From Catalinimonas alkaloidigena (GTDB taxonomy: Bacteria; Bacteroidota; Bacteroidia; Cytophagales; Cyclobacteriaceae): a stretch of DNA of 64,000 nt. The position numbers and the translations under genes were made by a program. A model generated the notes under the pieces. It searched no databases. It had not been told where the DNA came from and saw nothing but the letters and a program-made list of their open reading frames with translations. Each line of letters starts with the position of its first letter. Position 1 is the first letter of the stretch. The stretch is taken from positions 3,539,001-3,603,000 of the forward strand of contig NZ_JAQFIL010000001.1 of NCBI RefSeq assembly GCF_029504655.1, written 5' to 3'. Positions 18,003 to 26,536 of this stretch are shown here, piece after piece.

Positions 18003-18970
18003 AAGAAGCTCGCTTTTAGCGCCAAGCCGGTAGTTTCTTCCAGGCCAAACATCAGGTTCATGTTATGAACTGCCTGACCAGAAGCTCCTTTCAACAAGTT
18101 ATCAATCATGCTAATGATCAGGAGCGTATCTTCATATTGTTGCAGGTAGATAATGCCCTTGTTTGTATTAACTATCTGCTTCAGGTGAGGATTGCTCTCA
18201 GATACATGGACAAAAGGAGCATCTGCGTAGAAAGTATTATAAAGCGTTTTGATTGCTTCAAAAGGCTGCTCTATCTTGGTATAAAGAGAAGCATATATTC
18301 CTCTGGTGAAATCACCTCGCATCGGCAAAAACATCAGCTTAGCATCAAAGTCAGGCTGTAAACCATAAATACTTTGGTTTATTTCTTTTAGATGCTGATG
18401 CTCAAAGGCTTTGTAAACAGACACATTATTATTCCTCCAGCTAAAGTGAGAAGTTGCCGATGGTTTCTGACCGGCCCCGGTTGAGCCGGTGATTGCATTT
18501 ACATGTACATCGTCCTTAAGCCATCCGGCATAAGCCAAAGGAAGTACACCTAACTGAAGGCAGGTCGCAAAACAACCAGGATTGGCAATATGGTTAGCTT
18601 CTTTGATTTTATGCTTGTTTAGTTCAGGTAGGCCATATACAAAATCGTTGCCTTCAGCATCTAATCTAAAATCCTGGCTTAGGTCAATCACTTTCACTTT
18701 CGCAGGAACTTCGTTCTCATTCCAGAATACTTTTGCCTCTCCATGACCAACACAGAGGAAAAGTACGTCTATATCGTAAGACAAGCTATCTGTAAAGGTA
18801 AGCTCCAGGTCACCTAACAAATCAGTATGCACATCGCTGATAGGATTTCCGGTATTACTTTTACTATGAACAAAAGAAATTTCTGTCTGAGGATGGTGGA
18901 TTAGTAAACGAAGTAATTCTCCTGCTGTGTAACCTGCCCCACCTACTATTCCTACACTAATTTTCTCCAT
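17999..18970 (-). CDS. argC: N-acetyl-gamma-glutamyl-phosphate reductase
   Basis: A 323-residue NADP-dependent enzyme of arginine (ornithine) synthesis that reduces N-acetylglutamyl-phosphate, or the succinyl analogue in some Bacteroidota, to the semialdehyde. The N terminus has the nucleotide-binding GIVGGAGYTAGELLRLL. The catalytic Cys sits in ANPGCFATCLQLGVLPL, the signature of the family. STGAGQKPSATSHFSWR and the later FLPMRGDFTRGIY are also characteristic. Its start overlaps the 3' end of argG by 14 bp, showing translational coupling in one operon. Confidence 0.95.
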   Translation of the reverse strand: MEKISVGIVGGAGYTAGELLRLLIHHPQTEISFVHSKSNTGNPISDVHTDLLGDLELTFTDSLSYDIDVLFLCVGHGEAKVFWNENEVPAKVKVIDLSQDFRLDAEGNDFVYGLPELNKHKIKEANHIANPGCFATCLQLGVLPLAYAGWLKDDVHVNAITGSTGAGQKPSATSHFSWRNNNVSVYKAFEHQHLKEINQSIYGLQPDFDAKLMFLPMRGDFTRGIYASLYTKIEQPFEAIKTLYNTFYADAPFVHVSESNPHLKQIVNTNKGIIYLQQYEDTLLIISMIDNLLKGASGQAVHNMNLMFGLEETTGLALKASFF

Positions 18971-20144
18971 CGTTGTAAGCGTGATAAATTTTATTCTGAT
19001 TAGAAAATATTTTAGTAAAGCCTTTTACATCTTCACCTGACCAGGCGAGATTCATTTCACCATACTGACCATATTTAGAAGCCATCAAATCATATTTAGA
19101 TTCTATCCCAATCAATTCAAAACGATAGGGTAAAAGCTTCACTTCCACTGTTCCGGTCACTCTCTTCTGAGAATGCTCCATGAAAGCCTCCATGTCACGC
19201 ATTACAGGATCCAGATACTGACCTTCATGTAACATCATTCCGTACCAGTTGGCAAGCTGCTCTTTCCAGTACTGCTGCCATTTGGCTAATGTATGCTTTT
19301 CCAGTAAGTGATGTGCTTTAATGATGATCAGCGGGGCTGCTGCCTCAAATCCTACCCTACCCTTGATTCCTATGATCGTATCTCCAACGTGAATATCACG
19401 CCCTATCGCATAAGGAGCAGCTAATTCCTGGAGTTTTAGTATCGCTTCGACCGGATTGCTAAAGCCTTGTGAATCAATACCTTTAAGCTCCCCCTCTTCA
19501 AATTTTAGTTTAACTGATTTAGGCGATTTCTCCTCCAGTTGGCTTGGATACGCTTCCTCCGGTAATGACTGATTGGAAGTCAAAGTCTCCTGCCCCCCTA
19601 CACTTGTACCCCAAAGTCCTTTGTTAATGGAGTATTTGGCCTTTTCCCAGTTCACATCCACCCCTTTGGCTTGCAAGTAAGCAACTTCTTCCTGCCGTGA
19701 AAGTCGCTGATCACGTATTGGAGTAATGATTGATATATCAGGAGCTAAAATACTGAATATCAAATCAAAGCGAACCTGATCATTACCTGCTCCAGTGCTC
19801 CCATGCGCGATAAACTTAGCGCCTATCGCCTTGGCGTGTTCTACAATTGCAATCGCCTGAAAAACTCTTTCCGCAGATACCGAAAGCGGGTAGGTATTGT
19901 TCCTCAGTACATTACCATATATAAGAAAACGGAGGCATTTCTGGTAGAAATTATCGGTTTCATCAATCGTGCTATGTTGCTTAACCTCAAGCATTTCTGC
20001 CTTTTGCGCAATTTCATCTAATTCTTCTTTAGAAAAACCCCCGGTATTGACGATTACCGAATGCACTTCATATCCCTGTTCAGATAGATACTTGACGCAA
20101 TAAGACGTATCAAGCCCACCACTGAAAGCTAGGACTAATTTCAT
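18957..20144 (-). CDS. argG: Argininosuccinate synthase
   Basis: About 395 residues from the ATG at 20144, which places the ATP-binding P-loop-like motif right at the N terminus as in relatives (LVLAFSGGLDTSYCVKYL). An ATG at 20180 would add 12 residues. It ligates citrulline and aspartate using ATP, the step before argininosuccinate lyase. Further signatures are FIAHGSTGAGNDQVRFDL, the PIRDQRLSRQEE segment and YSINKGLWG. It is between the GNAT gene and argC on the same strand, with 50 bp and -14 bp spacing. The argH, argB, argD, argE and carbamoyltransferase genes are not in the window. Confidence 0.96.
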   Translation of the reverse strand: MKLVLAFSGGLDTSYCVKYLSEQGYEVHSVIVNTGGFSKEELDEIAQKAEMLEVKQHSTIDETDNFYQKCLRFLIYGNVLRNNTYPLSVSAERVFQAIAIVEHAKAIGAKFIAHGSTGAGNDQVRFDLIFSILAPDISIITPIRDQRLSRQEEVAYLQAKGVDVNWEKAKYSINKGLWGTSVGGQETLTSNQSLPEEAYPSQLEEKSPKSVKLKFEEGELKGIDSQGFSNPVEAILKLQELAAPYAIGRDIHVGDTIIGIKGRVGFEAAAPLIIIKAHHLLEKHTLAKWQQYWKEQLANWYGMMLHEGQYLDPVMRDMEAFMEHSQKRVTGTVEVKLLPYRFELIGIESKYDLMASKYGQYGEMNLAWSGEDVKGFTKIFSNQNKIYHAYNDGEN

Positions 20145-20195
20145 GTTATTTCCCTGATTTTCAGCTTTTTCTATAGCCATTATTAATGTATAAGT

Positions 20196-20867
20196 TTAAC
20201 TAACGAGTACTTTCTTCTGCGTATATTTTTTCAAAAAGGAGTGTTGCTTCAGCCTTAGCCAGCGCTCATACTTCTTGAGATGGTCCCTGACATTCTGGCG
20301 AGTGCTTGAGCTGCTTTCTTTTTGTTTTTGACTGCTCTTGGGAGTTGGGTCATAAAGCATGGCAGTACACAGGCAATTACTACGATTGTTTCTAGTCAGT
20401 ATATCAAAATTGGGACAACTCTGGCAACCTTTCCAGAACTCATCATCCGTTGTTAATTCTGAAAATGTCACCGGACGATATCCCAAATCAGAATTAATTT
20501 TCATTACTGCCAGACTGGTTGTAATACCAAACAGTTTGGCATCCGGATATTTTTTCCGGGAAAGCTTAAATGCAGCCTTTTTAATTTTTGTGGCTAGCCC
20601 ATGCTTTCTGTAATCTTCATTGACAATCAGTCCGGAATTCGCGATATATTTATTGTGCCCCCAGGTTTCAATATAGCAGAATCCTGCTACCGTATTTTGT
20701 TCCAGCGCAATGATCGCCTTTCCTTCCATGATTTTTCTCCGGATGTATTCGGGGGGTCTTTTGGAGATGCCTGTTCCTCGTTTTCGGGCAGCATCTTCAA
20801 TCATTACGCTGATCGTTTCTGCGTATTGTGTATCTTTCTCAGTAGCTACTTGAATAGAAATATTCAT
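20196..20867 (-). CDS. GNAT acetyltransferase heading the arginine cluster
   Basis: About 223 residues from the ATG at 20867 (MNISIQVATEKD), the start that matches relatives; a frame from 20936 adds 23 atypical residues. It has GNAT features: IIALEQNTVAGFCYIETWG, GLIVNEDYRKHGLATKIKK (acetyl-CoA motif A) and GITTSLAVMKINSDLGYRPV. A conserved-looking Cys group (FWKGCQSCPNFD then CLCTAML) follows. This GNAT type begins arginine clusters in many Bacteroidota and is a candidate N-acylglutamate synthase substitute, though that role is inference from position. It is probably the first gene of the GNAT-argG-argC operon. Confidence 0.85.
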   Translation of the reverse strand: MNISIQVATEKDTQYAETISVMIEDAARKRGTGISKRPPEYIRRKIMEGKAIIALEQNTVAGFCYIETWGHNKYIANSGLIVNEDYRKHGLATKIKKAAFKLSRKKYPDAKLFGITTSLAVMKINSDLGYRPVTFSELTTDDEFWKGCQSCPNFDILTRNNRSNCLCTAMLYDPTPKSSQKQKESSSSTRQNVRDHLKKYERWLRLKQHSFLKKYTQKKVLVS

Positions 20868-21631
20868 TGATGCATCAAGATGTAAAGTTTGTTTGCTTAA
20901 AAAATGAGTGAATAGATTTGTAGGAAACGTTACCACATAGGTATCGCATTAACATATTAGACCCTGCCGGGCCTGAAGTGCCTAAGAGATGGGGATAAAA
21001 AAATAAATCGGTATGTGCTTAGTACATACATTGGGCAAAGGCATTTTTTTTTGAAGGCCTAAAGTTAATAAACAAAATAGTGAATACAACCAAATAGTTC
21101 ATTTAATACCTTCTTATTCTCAATTAATTATATACGCAAAACTCCCATTGGCTTTACTGACTGAATTATTCATCTCTGTTATCCTTATAAGATCTCCTAA
21201 CAGTAGAATAACCAAAATATCCTCTGACAATCAGTTGGCCGTCTTCATGAAGTGTTAACTGGCACAATTTATTTTATCGGTATCAAAACTCTCATTCCCT
21301 CCATCCTTACTGGATCGAACTTAGGGGTGCTTCAGGGCATTAAGAACATTTCTCCCTACCTGGGTCTATCCTGCTTCTCCTGATCAGGATGAATAGTAGC
21401 TTTCACGTTGCTTCTTTCCTGATTGGACCAACCTAAGCAGTCAATCTTACCAAAACAGGTTCCTCCACAATAGTATATCTCTATAATTACTTTCTTTACT
21501 TCTGTTTATCATTTTCCTGCTAACTGATCACCTGGCGGCAAAATATGGTAATGGGTAAAAGCTATGGAATATGAGGTAGCAATAAATGTTCTGGTATATA
21601 TGTTACTTAGCACAACTTTTACAGACTTAAC
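20868..21631. other. Long gene-free region upstream of the arginine operon and pdeM
   Basis: About 760 bp between the divergent GNAT and pdeM genes. No credible coding frame was found on either strand. It contains a small palindrome, GTATGT-7 bp-ACATAC (21011-21029), near the arginine side, which could be an operator for the operon. The central part (about 21090-21560) is pyrimidine-rich on the plus strand without visible repeats or tRNA. No known riboswitch was recognised. Confidence 0.4.
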
Positions 21632-21639
21632 TATTTTTG
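21632..21639 (+). promoter_or_regulatory. Bacteroidota -7 box upstream of pdeM
   Basis: TATTTTTG is an exact match to the Bacteroidota -7 consensus TAnnTTTG and lies 39 bp before the first possible start codon of pdeM. A clear -33 TTTG partner was not found at the usual spacing. Confidence 0.4.
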
Positions 21640-21677
21640 TATGCTCAAATTAATTACTTGAATGCAAGACTGTTAAT

Positions 21678-22385
21678 GTGTTAAGGACACAAAATATTAT
21701 GGGTACGGACAAAGCAATCACTAAAAACTCAATCAGCATAACGATCAAAGGGCAACAATTAATGCTCTTAGCGGAAAAAGCTATTTTCTGGGTTGAAAAA
21801 TCATACCTGATACTCACTGACGTGCATCTGGGAAAAGCCGGTCATTTCAGGAAGGCAGGCATTCCCATTCCCAGCAGTATCCATGAAGCTGACCTCCAAA
21901 ATCTACAAAAGTTAGTTTATCGTTATAAGCCGAAATGTATACTTATTTTAGGTGACCTCTTTCATAGTGAAATTAATTTGGAGTGGAATATATTCCGGCG
22001 CTTTTTGGACAATAACGCTACCTATCAATTTGTATTGGTGAAGGGGAACCATGACATCCTGCCGGAAGATGCCTACCGGGAAGACAATTTGAAAGTGTAT
22101 GAAGAATCATGGACCATAGCTCCTTTCTATTTTACCCATCACCCTATGGAAAGTGCACCTGAGCAGTTGTATTATATGGCTGGACATGTACATCCCGGTT
22201 ATAAGGTCAGAGGTAAAGCCGGTCAGAGTATCAAATTTCCCAGCTTTCACTTTGCGAAAGAAGGCGCACTCTTACCTGCTTTTGGTAAATTTACCGGATG
22301 TGTGCATGTACCCAAAAAGCAGCAGGATCAAGTATTCATCGTAGTTCCTGCACTCAAAAAGCAATATAAACTCATGAAAGTTTAG
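21678..22385 (+). CDS. pdeM: Ligase-associated DNA damage response endonuclease PdeM-like phosphoesterase
   Basis: A 235-residue calcineurin-type metallophosphoesterase. The metal motifs are in order: ILTDVHLGKAGHFRKAGIPI (DxH), LILGDLFHSEIN (GD), LVKGNHDILPED (GNHD), TH and GHVHPGYKV (GHxH). The LTDVHLGKAGHFR block is specific to the PdeM group, which is normally encoded with an ATP-dependent ligase, Lhr-like helicase and exonuclease. Those partners are absent here; the next gene is a cupin. Two starts are possible, 21678 and 21699, the latter preceded by AAGGA. Confidence 0.85.
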   Translation: MLRTQNIMGTDKAITKNSISITIKGQQLMLLAEKAIFWVEKSYLILTDVHLGKAGHFRKAGIPIPSSIHEADLQNLQKLVYRYKPKCILILGDLFHSEINLEWNIFRRFLDNNATYQFVLVKGNHDILPEDAYREDNLKVYEESWTIAPFYFTHHPMESAPEQLYYMAGHVHPGYKVRGKAGQSIKFPSFHFAKEGALLPAFGKFTGCVHVPKKQQDQVFIVVPALKKQYKLMKV

Positions 22386-22468
22386 CTTCATAATGTTCAA
22401 AAACAGGAAGTAGTCAATCAAATTTTCATAGAACACTTTCCTGAAGCACCAGTTGTTTTTTAAAAAGC

Positions 22469-22999
22469 ATGGATAATATTGTTCAGGAAGCAGAAAAAAT
22501 CATCTCCAGAAGAATTGGTGATCACGGTAACTTTCCCAACAACCCGACATTACCTTTACTGCTCTATAAGCAATCTCTACATATTAATGAAGGTGATGCC
22601 GAAAGTGTGGAAGAAGTCTTTGCGAAAAACGATTGGGGTAATTCATGGAGAAATGGTATTTATGGTTACCATCATTACCACAGCACTGCCCACGAGGTGC
22701 TTGGCATCTACAGTGGAAGTGCAAAAGTTCAATTAGGAGGTCCTGATGGTATAAAGTATGAAGTCAAAACTGGGGATGTTATTATCATACCCGCTGGGGT
22801 AGCACATAAGAAACTGGGGGCTACAGCAGACTTTGCCTGCGTGGGCGCCTATCCTCCCGGTCAGCATTTTGACATGAATTATGGCAAATCAGATGAAAGA
22901 CCTAGGGTAGATGAAAATATAAAATCTCTTTCATTGCCTAAAACTGATCCGGTCTACGGAGATGAAGGAGAGCTAATACGAAATTGGCATTCAAGCTAA
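22469..22999 (+). CDS. Cupin-domain protein
   Basis: A 176-residue cupin. The metal motif is HHYHSTAHEVLGIYSGSAKV (HxH then E, cupin motif 1), followed by GDVIIIPAGVAHKKLG (motif 2 with His). An N-terminal segment, NNPTLPLLLYKQSL, and a C-terminal DPVYGDEGEL give it the form of YjlB-type single-cupin proteins of Bacteroidota. These bind a metal, but no reaction is known. It follows pdeM by about 80 bp and may share its transcript. Confidence 0.85.
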   Translation: MDNIVQEAEKIISRRIGDHGNFPNNPTLPLLLYKQSLHINEGDAESVEEVFAKNDWGNSWRNGIYGYHHYHSTAHEVLGIYSGSAKVQLGGPDGIKYEVKTGDVIIIPAGVAHKKLGATADFACVGAYPPGQHFDMNYGKSDERPRVDENIKSLSLPKTDPVYGDEGELIRNWHSS

Positions 23000-23142
23000 A
23001 TTTTCTTAACAAAACCCTTTGTAAATGGATTGTTAAGATAGATTTCATTTTTTTAAACTTAATATATCGTGTCTGATAGGCTTGTGTTCATTTCGTTTCT
23101 ATAAGATTTCAGCACGCTAGGTTTTTTTAAACAAATTCACAG

Positions 23143-24168
23143 ATGTCTGAAGCACTTTGTCAGTGGCTGGGTATTGTCTTACTCATCGGTGTTATTTTGG
23201 ATATAATCATAACTACCCTCTCACCACAAGGAGCAGGTTTTTTCTCAAAATTCATTATCAGTGGTGTCTGGAAAATTTTTCTCAGAGCCTGTGGCAAAAA
23301 GGGGGATCAACCTATACTAGATTATTATCCTACCATTGTATCAGTCATCATGCTCACTTTCTGGATCGCATTACTTTGGTTCAGTAATGCATTGATTCTC
23401 ATCTCAGATCAAAATTCAGTATTAACTACTAACCGTATACCCACATCCTATATTGAAAAAATCTATTATACCGGCTATACCATCTCTACGCTTGGTAATG
23501 GTGAATTTATTCCCGGTTCTAATTTCTGGATGATATACACTAATTTTTTGGCGTTTACAGGTTTGCTTATGATCACAATAGGCATCACGTATCTGGTCCC
23601 CTTACTTCAAGGAGAAATACAGAGGAGAACCTTGTGTTTACATATTGCCTCTTTTGGCGATTCGGTAGAAAGGATTCTCATCCAAAATTGGAATGGAAGA
23701 GATTTTAGTAATTTGACTGATCATTTTGATGATCTGAGACAGGAAATATTTTACCTGGGCCAAAACCATAAAGCGTACCCCATATTACATCACTCTCATA
23801 GCCATATCAAACATCGCTCTACATCAATTACCATCTCTATGCTGGATGAGGCCCTTACGATTATGATGCATTGTATTCCTCAAAATCACTGGCCTAACAA
23901 AACTTCTATAAGATCACTGCGCTTTGCGATAACTTCTTATCTGTCTACACTGAATAGCGCATTTATTACTCCAGCAAAAGAGACACCTCCTTCTCCGGAT
24001 TTTGAAAAGCTGAAACATGCCGGTATTCCGGTAACTTCTGATGAAAACAGTTTGAGAGACTGTTATGAGGACTTTACTGACCGTAGAAAATTACTCTTAG
24101 GCCTTTTGCATACCGACGGATGGCAATGGAAAGATCTTAACTTTAATACCTTATCAATTGATGAATGA
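23143..24168 (+). CDS. Two-transmembrane potassium-channel-like protein with unusual filter
   Basis: A 341-residue membrane protein. Membrane helices lie at about residues 5-28, 62-90 and 130-155. Between the last two is a pore-loop sequence, YYTGYTISTLGNGEFIPG, which aligns with the K+-channel filter T-x-G-Y-G-D but reads TLGNGE. The C-terminal ~170 residues are soluble and helical, with no RCK/TrkA_C motif seen. Such TLGNGx filters occur in a group of bacterial ion-channel-family proteins, so selectivity may differ from classical K+ channels. It stands alone behind a long leader. Confidence 0.75.
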   Translation: MSEALCQWLGIVLLIGVILDIIITTLSPQGAGFFSKFIISGVWKIFLRACGKKGDQPILDYYPTIVSVIMLTFWIALLWFSNALILISDQNSVLTTNRIPTSYIEKIYYTGYTISTLGNGEFIPGSNFWMIYTNFLAFTGLLMITIGITYLVPLLQGEIQRRTLCLHIASFGDSVERILIQNWNGRDFSNLTDHFDDLRQEIFYLGQNHKAYPILHHSHSHIKHRSTSITISMLDEALTIMMHCIPQNHWPNKTSIRSLRFAITSYLSTLNSAFITPAKETPPSPDFEKLKHAGIPVTSDENSLRDCYEDFTDRRKLLLGLLHTDGWQWKDLNFNTLSIDE

Positions 24169-24595
24169 TAAATCGTATATGAAGAATTTTCTCAGTCTAT
24201 TTTTTAATTTTACGAAGGGGTTTAACACTTTTGAATGGGTAATTTTAGCAGCTTTTGGTTTAGGAATCACATCATCAGAAGGTTGCCTGCTTTGCTGCTT
24301 ATAAAACCTTTTTTAAAACATTTTAACCCATATATAGATGTATCATTATTAAGATGGTATGGATCTATAGATATGGCTGCTATTTTTTATGTATTGCATG
24401 AGTTCCAAAGAACGCTTATCATAAGATATGGGTGATGTTTTTTTAACATTTTTATATTTACCATCATACCTGGTGATAGCAGCCAAATGGTATTATCATG
24501 CTAAACAAAAGCAGTCTTGCATACAGACCAAGGCTTTTTATCTATCTTTGAGTTTTATTACAATATTTTTTTTGCATATATAAAAACTATCAATA
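24169..24595 (+). other. Gene-poor gap; one possible 41-codon peptide
   Basis: This gap separates the channel gene and the holin-like gene. It contains a small plus-strand frame at 24179-24304 for a hydrophobic 41-residue peptide (EWVILAAFGLGITSSEG), which could be a membrane peptide but has no recognised relatives. A 66-codon frame (24235-24435) overlaps it and looks non-coding. The last 160 bp are AT-rich and likely hold the promoter of the following genes. Confidence 0.3.
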
Positions 24596-24970
24596 TTGAG
24601 AAATACCGACCAGACACCCATAGAAAGAATTTTTCAACATATTAAAGAATACATAGCCGCCCAACGAAATTTGCTGCTTACCATAGCATCCAAAAAAGGG
24701 GGCGATGTATTGTATGCCATCGTTCTTGCCCTTATTCTTTTCTTGATAGCATGTTATTTCCTGATGATATTTAGTGTAGGCATAGCTTATGGGATTGGGG
24801 TATGGATAGGCAGTATATTCTGGGGATTCATGATTGTAGCAGCGCTATATCTCCTCCTTGCTTTTTTGGTATGGATATTCCGTGACAGCTTATTGAGGAC
24901 TCCAATTTTTAAACTTTTCTTTAAACTAGCGAACACTGACAAACAAGAAGCTCATGAGCAAAAAGACTAG
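24596..24970 (+). CDS. Phage-holin family (DUF1469-type) membrane protein
   Basis: A 124-residue protein beginning at a TTG codon; no closer ATG matches the domain. It has a short charged N terminus and two long hydrophobic segments (about 42-70, ALILFLIACYFLMIFSVGIA, and 78-104, FWGFMIVAALYLLLAFLVWI), the layout of Phage_holin_3_6 proteins found in non-phage bacteria as envelope proteins. Its 3' end overlaps the next gene by 17 bp, so the two are translationally coupled. No phage genes are nearby, so it is probably a cellular membrane protein and not a lysis holin. Confidence 0.75.
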   Translation: MRNTDQTPIERIFQHIKEYIAAQRNLLLTIASKKGGDVLYAIVLALILFLIACYFLMIFSVGIAYGIGVWIGSIFWGFMIVAALYLLLAFLVWIFRDSLLRTPIFKLFFKLANTDKQEAHEQKD

Positions 24971-25475
24971 CCAAAAAAAATACGAAGAGCTGAAAACTTA
25001 TTACAAAGAAGAAGCCAAGGCAATTGAAAAACAATTGCATATGGACTTGGTGGCTGTACGCCATGAGTACATACCTCACCGTCTGAAAAACAAGTTTATT
25101 ACCGGATGTGCTATTTTTGGTTCGGTTTACTTAGCTGAAAAATTAATATTTGGAAAGAGGCTTCCCAGAATCATCCGATTTACTACTTCCTTGTCTGCTA
25201 TTGTTTGGGCACCAAAAGTATATCAAAAAATGCATGATAAACTTACTGGCATCGGAGCACAGGATCCTATAGAAATGGAAATGATAGAAGATCAGCAATA
25301 TTACGATGAAAGCGGAGCAGAAATCGCAGAAGAAGATTACCTGCTTATGGATGAGGCAGAAGAAGAAGTTGAGCTATACCCTGAGGAGGAAAGTGAACAA
25401 ATAATAAATCCTCTTAACAGAAAAAATGAAGATGATGATAAAAAAGAAGAAGGGGATAAGCTCCCCCCTACTTGA
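24954..25475 (+). CDS. Partner protein of the holin-family gene, function unknown
   Basis: A 173-residue protein overlapping the preceding holin-like gene by 17 bp. The N-terminal ~45 residues are basic and helical (SKKTSQKKYEELKTYYKEEA), the middle has weakly hydrophobic segments (KFITGCAIFGSVYLAEKLIF) and the C-terminal ~65 residues are strongly acidic (EEEVELYPEEESEQ). Holin-like and YqjK-like proteins often come with such a basic membrane-associated partner. No domain is recognised; coupling suggests a joint complex. Confidence 0.65.
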   Translation: MSKKTSQKKYEELKTYYKEEAKAIEKQLHMDLVAVRHEYIPHRLKNKFITGCAIFGSVYLAEKLIFGKRLPRIIRFTTSLSAIVWAPKVYQKMHDKLTGIGAQDPIEMEMIEDQQYYDESGAEIAEEDYLLMDEAEEEVELYPEEESEQIINPLNRKNEDDDKKEEGDKLPPT

Positions 25476-25520
25476 TTTCCGATTCATTGAATCATCAAAA
25501 CTGATAAGCAGAAAAAGGGC

Positions 25521-26285
25521 TTAAGCCACTCCTTCAGTTTGTAAAAAAATCTCCCAGGGGTGTGTCATGTAAGAAAGACTTTCTCTATTTAAAGCGTTTA
25601 AAGTGATTACATCATCCTTCAAAAGGGAGATATCCTCTTCATGATACTGTGACAATGCTTCAAGTTTATACTCAAGCACTTCTTTACTGTCTAATTGCAA
25701 AAGTTTAAGATCAGACTCTGTTGCTTCACGTATTTGACTTTCGTCTATCCAGGGCTGCTGTGCATATTCTATAATATTAGTATAGCAAGCTTCCTGTTGT
25801 AAGGCAGAGTGTATAATTCTCTTTATCGCAACATAGTCTTTCACTTGGTCAAACCGCCACGGGATAAGTACAGTATCGGGAAAATAATGTTTAAACTTCT
25901 GCTTACATCTGGATACGATTTCGTTGAAGCTATCCTGACCAACAGAAGGCACAGAAGCATGACCTATATCCATAAAGGTAATAGATTCCTCACTTACCCC
26001 TAATTTGGACAAAGCACTTTTCGCTTCATATTTTCGTAAATCTTTCAGGCATTGAAGTGGTATGTTATGAGTATCAGAAGAAGCATACATTGCATCGCAA
26101 ATAAACATAACATGCACTCTGTATCCCATTTGACGGAGTAAGGCAATAGCACTTCCACATCCCATGATGTCAGTATTGGTCCTGCTGGCGATGACAAGTG
26201 TCGTACCCCACTCGTACACATTTAAAAGGGGACGAATCGCGATTTCATGTTGTGAATGCCGTACATTTTTCTTTCCAGAAGTCAT
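25521..26285 (-). CDS. PIG-L-fold deacetylase homologue lacking the metal-binding residues
   Basis: A 254-residue protein with the fold signature of PIG-L/LmbE enzymes: TLVIASRTNTDIMGCGSAIA aligns with the LVIAPHPDDEVLGCGGxIA block, followed by GYRVHVMFICDAMY and DLRKYEAKSALSKLGV (R-x-x-E-x-x-x-x-x-x-x-L-G). The catalytic HPDDE has become RTNTD, and the third motif (usually D-x-H-x-D-H) reads FDQVKDY, so both His ligands and the catalytic Asp are missing. The surrounding fold is preserved without stops, so it looks like a pseudoenzyme and not decay. It lies alone, with a 240-bp gap to cinA. Confidence 0.7.
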   Translation of the reverse strand: MTSGKKNVRHSQHEIAIRPLLNVYEWGTTLVIASRTNTDIMGCGSAIALLRQMGYRVHVMFICDAMYASSDTHNIPLQCLKDLRKYEAKSALSKLGVSEESITFMDIGHASVPSVGQDSFNEIVSRCKQKFKHYFPDTVLIPWRFDQVKDYVAIKRIIHSALQQEACYTNIIEYAQQPWIDESQIREATESDLKLLQLDSKEVLEYKLEALSQYHEEDISLLKDDVITLNALNRESLSYMTHPWEIFLQTEGVA

Positions 26286-26536
26286 GGATAACTTTTGGTT
26301 TAGTTATCAATAAGGCCAATCAGTTATGTTCCAAACAAATGCTTTTCAAAGGAGGGGCTTTCCTTTTCTATAGAGAATTGAGATTTTTATTCGGATTCAA
26401 GGTAGGGCCAAAAAAAATATCAGGCATACCTATAACTCACATAAGTTAATATTATTTTGATATTTTCAAAAAGCTTTGAAAAAAATTGTTTAAGGAAAGC
26501 TCACCCGGGGCAAAACATTTGGCTTGTTCATTGTGC

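Noticed and set aside
20868..21631. Arginine riboswitch or T-box in the gap upstream of the arginine operon
   Set aside because: No recognisable T-box or other known motif; only a 6-bp palindrome was seen.
24596..25475. Prophage lysis cassette
   Set aside because: Only the holin-like membrane protein is suggestive; no endolysin, tail, capsid or integrase gene is near, and such holin-family proteins are common in non-phage settings.
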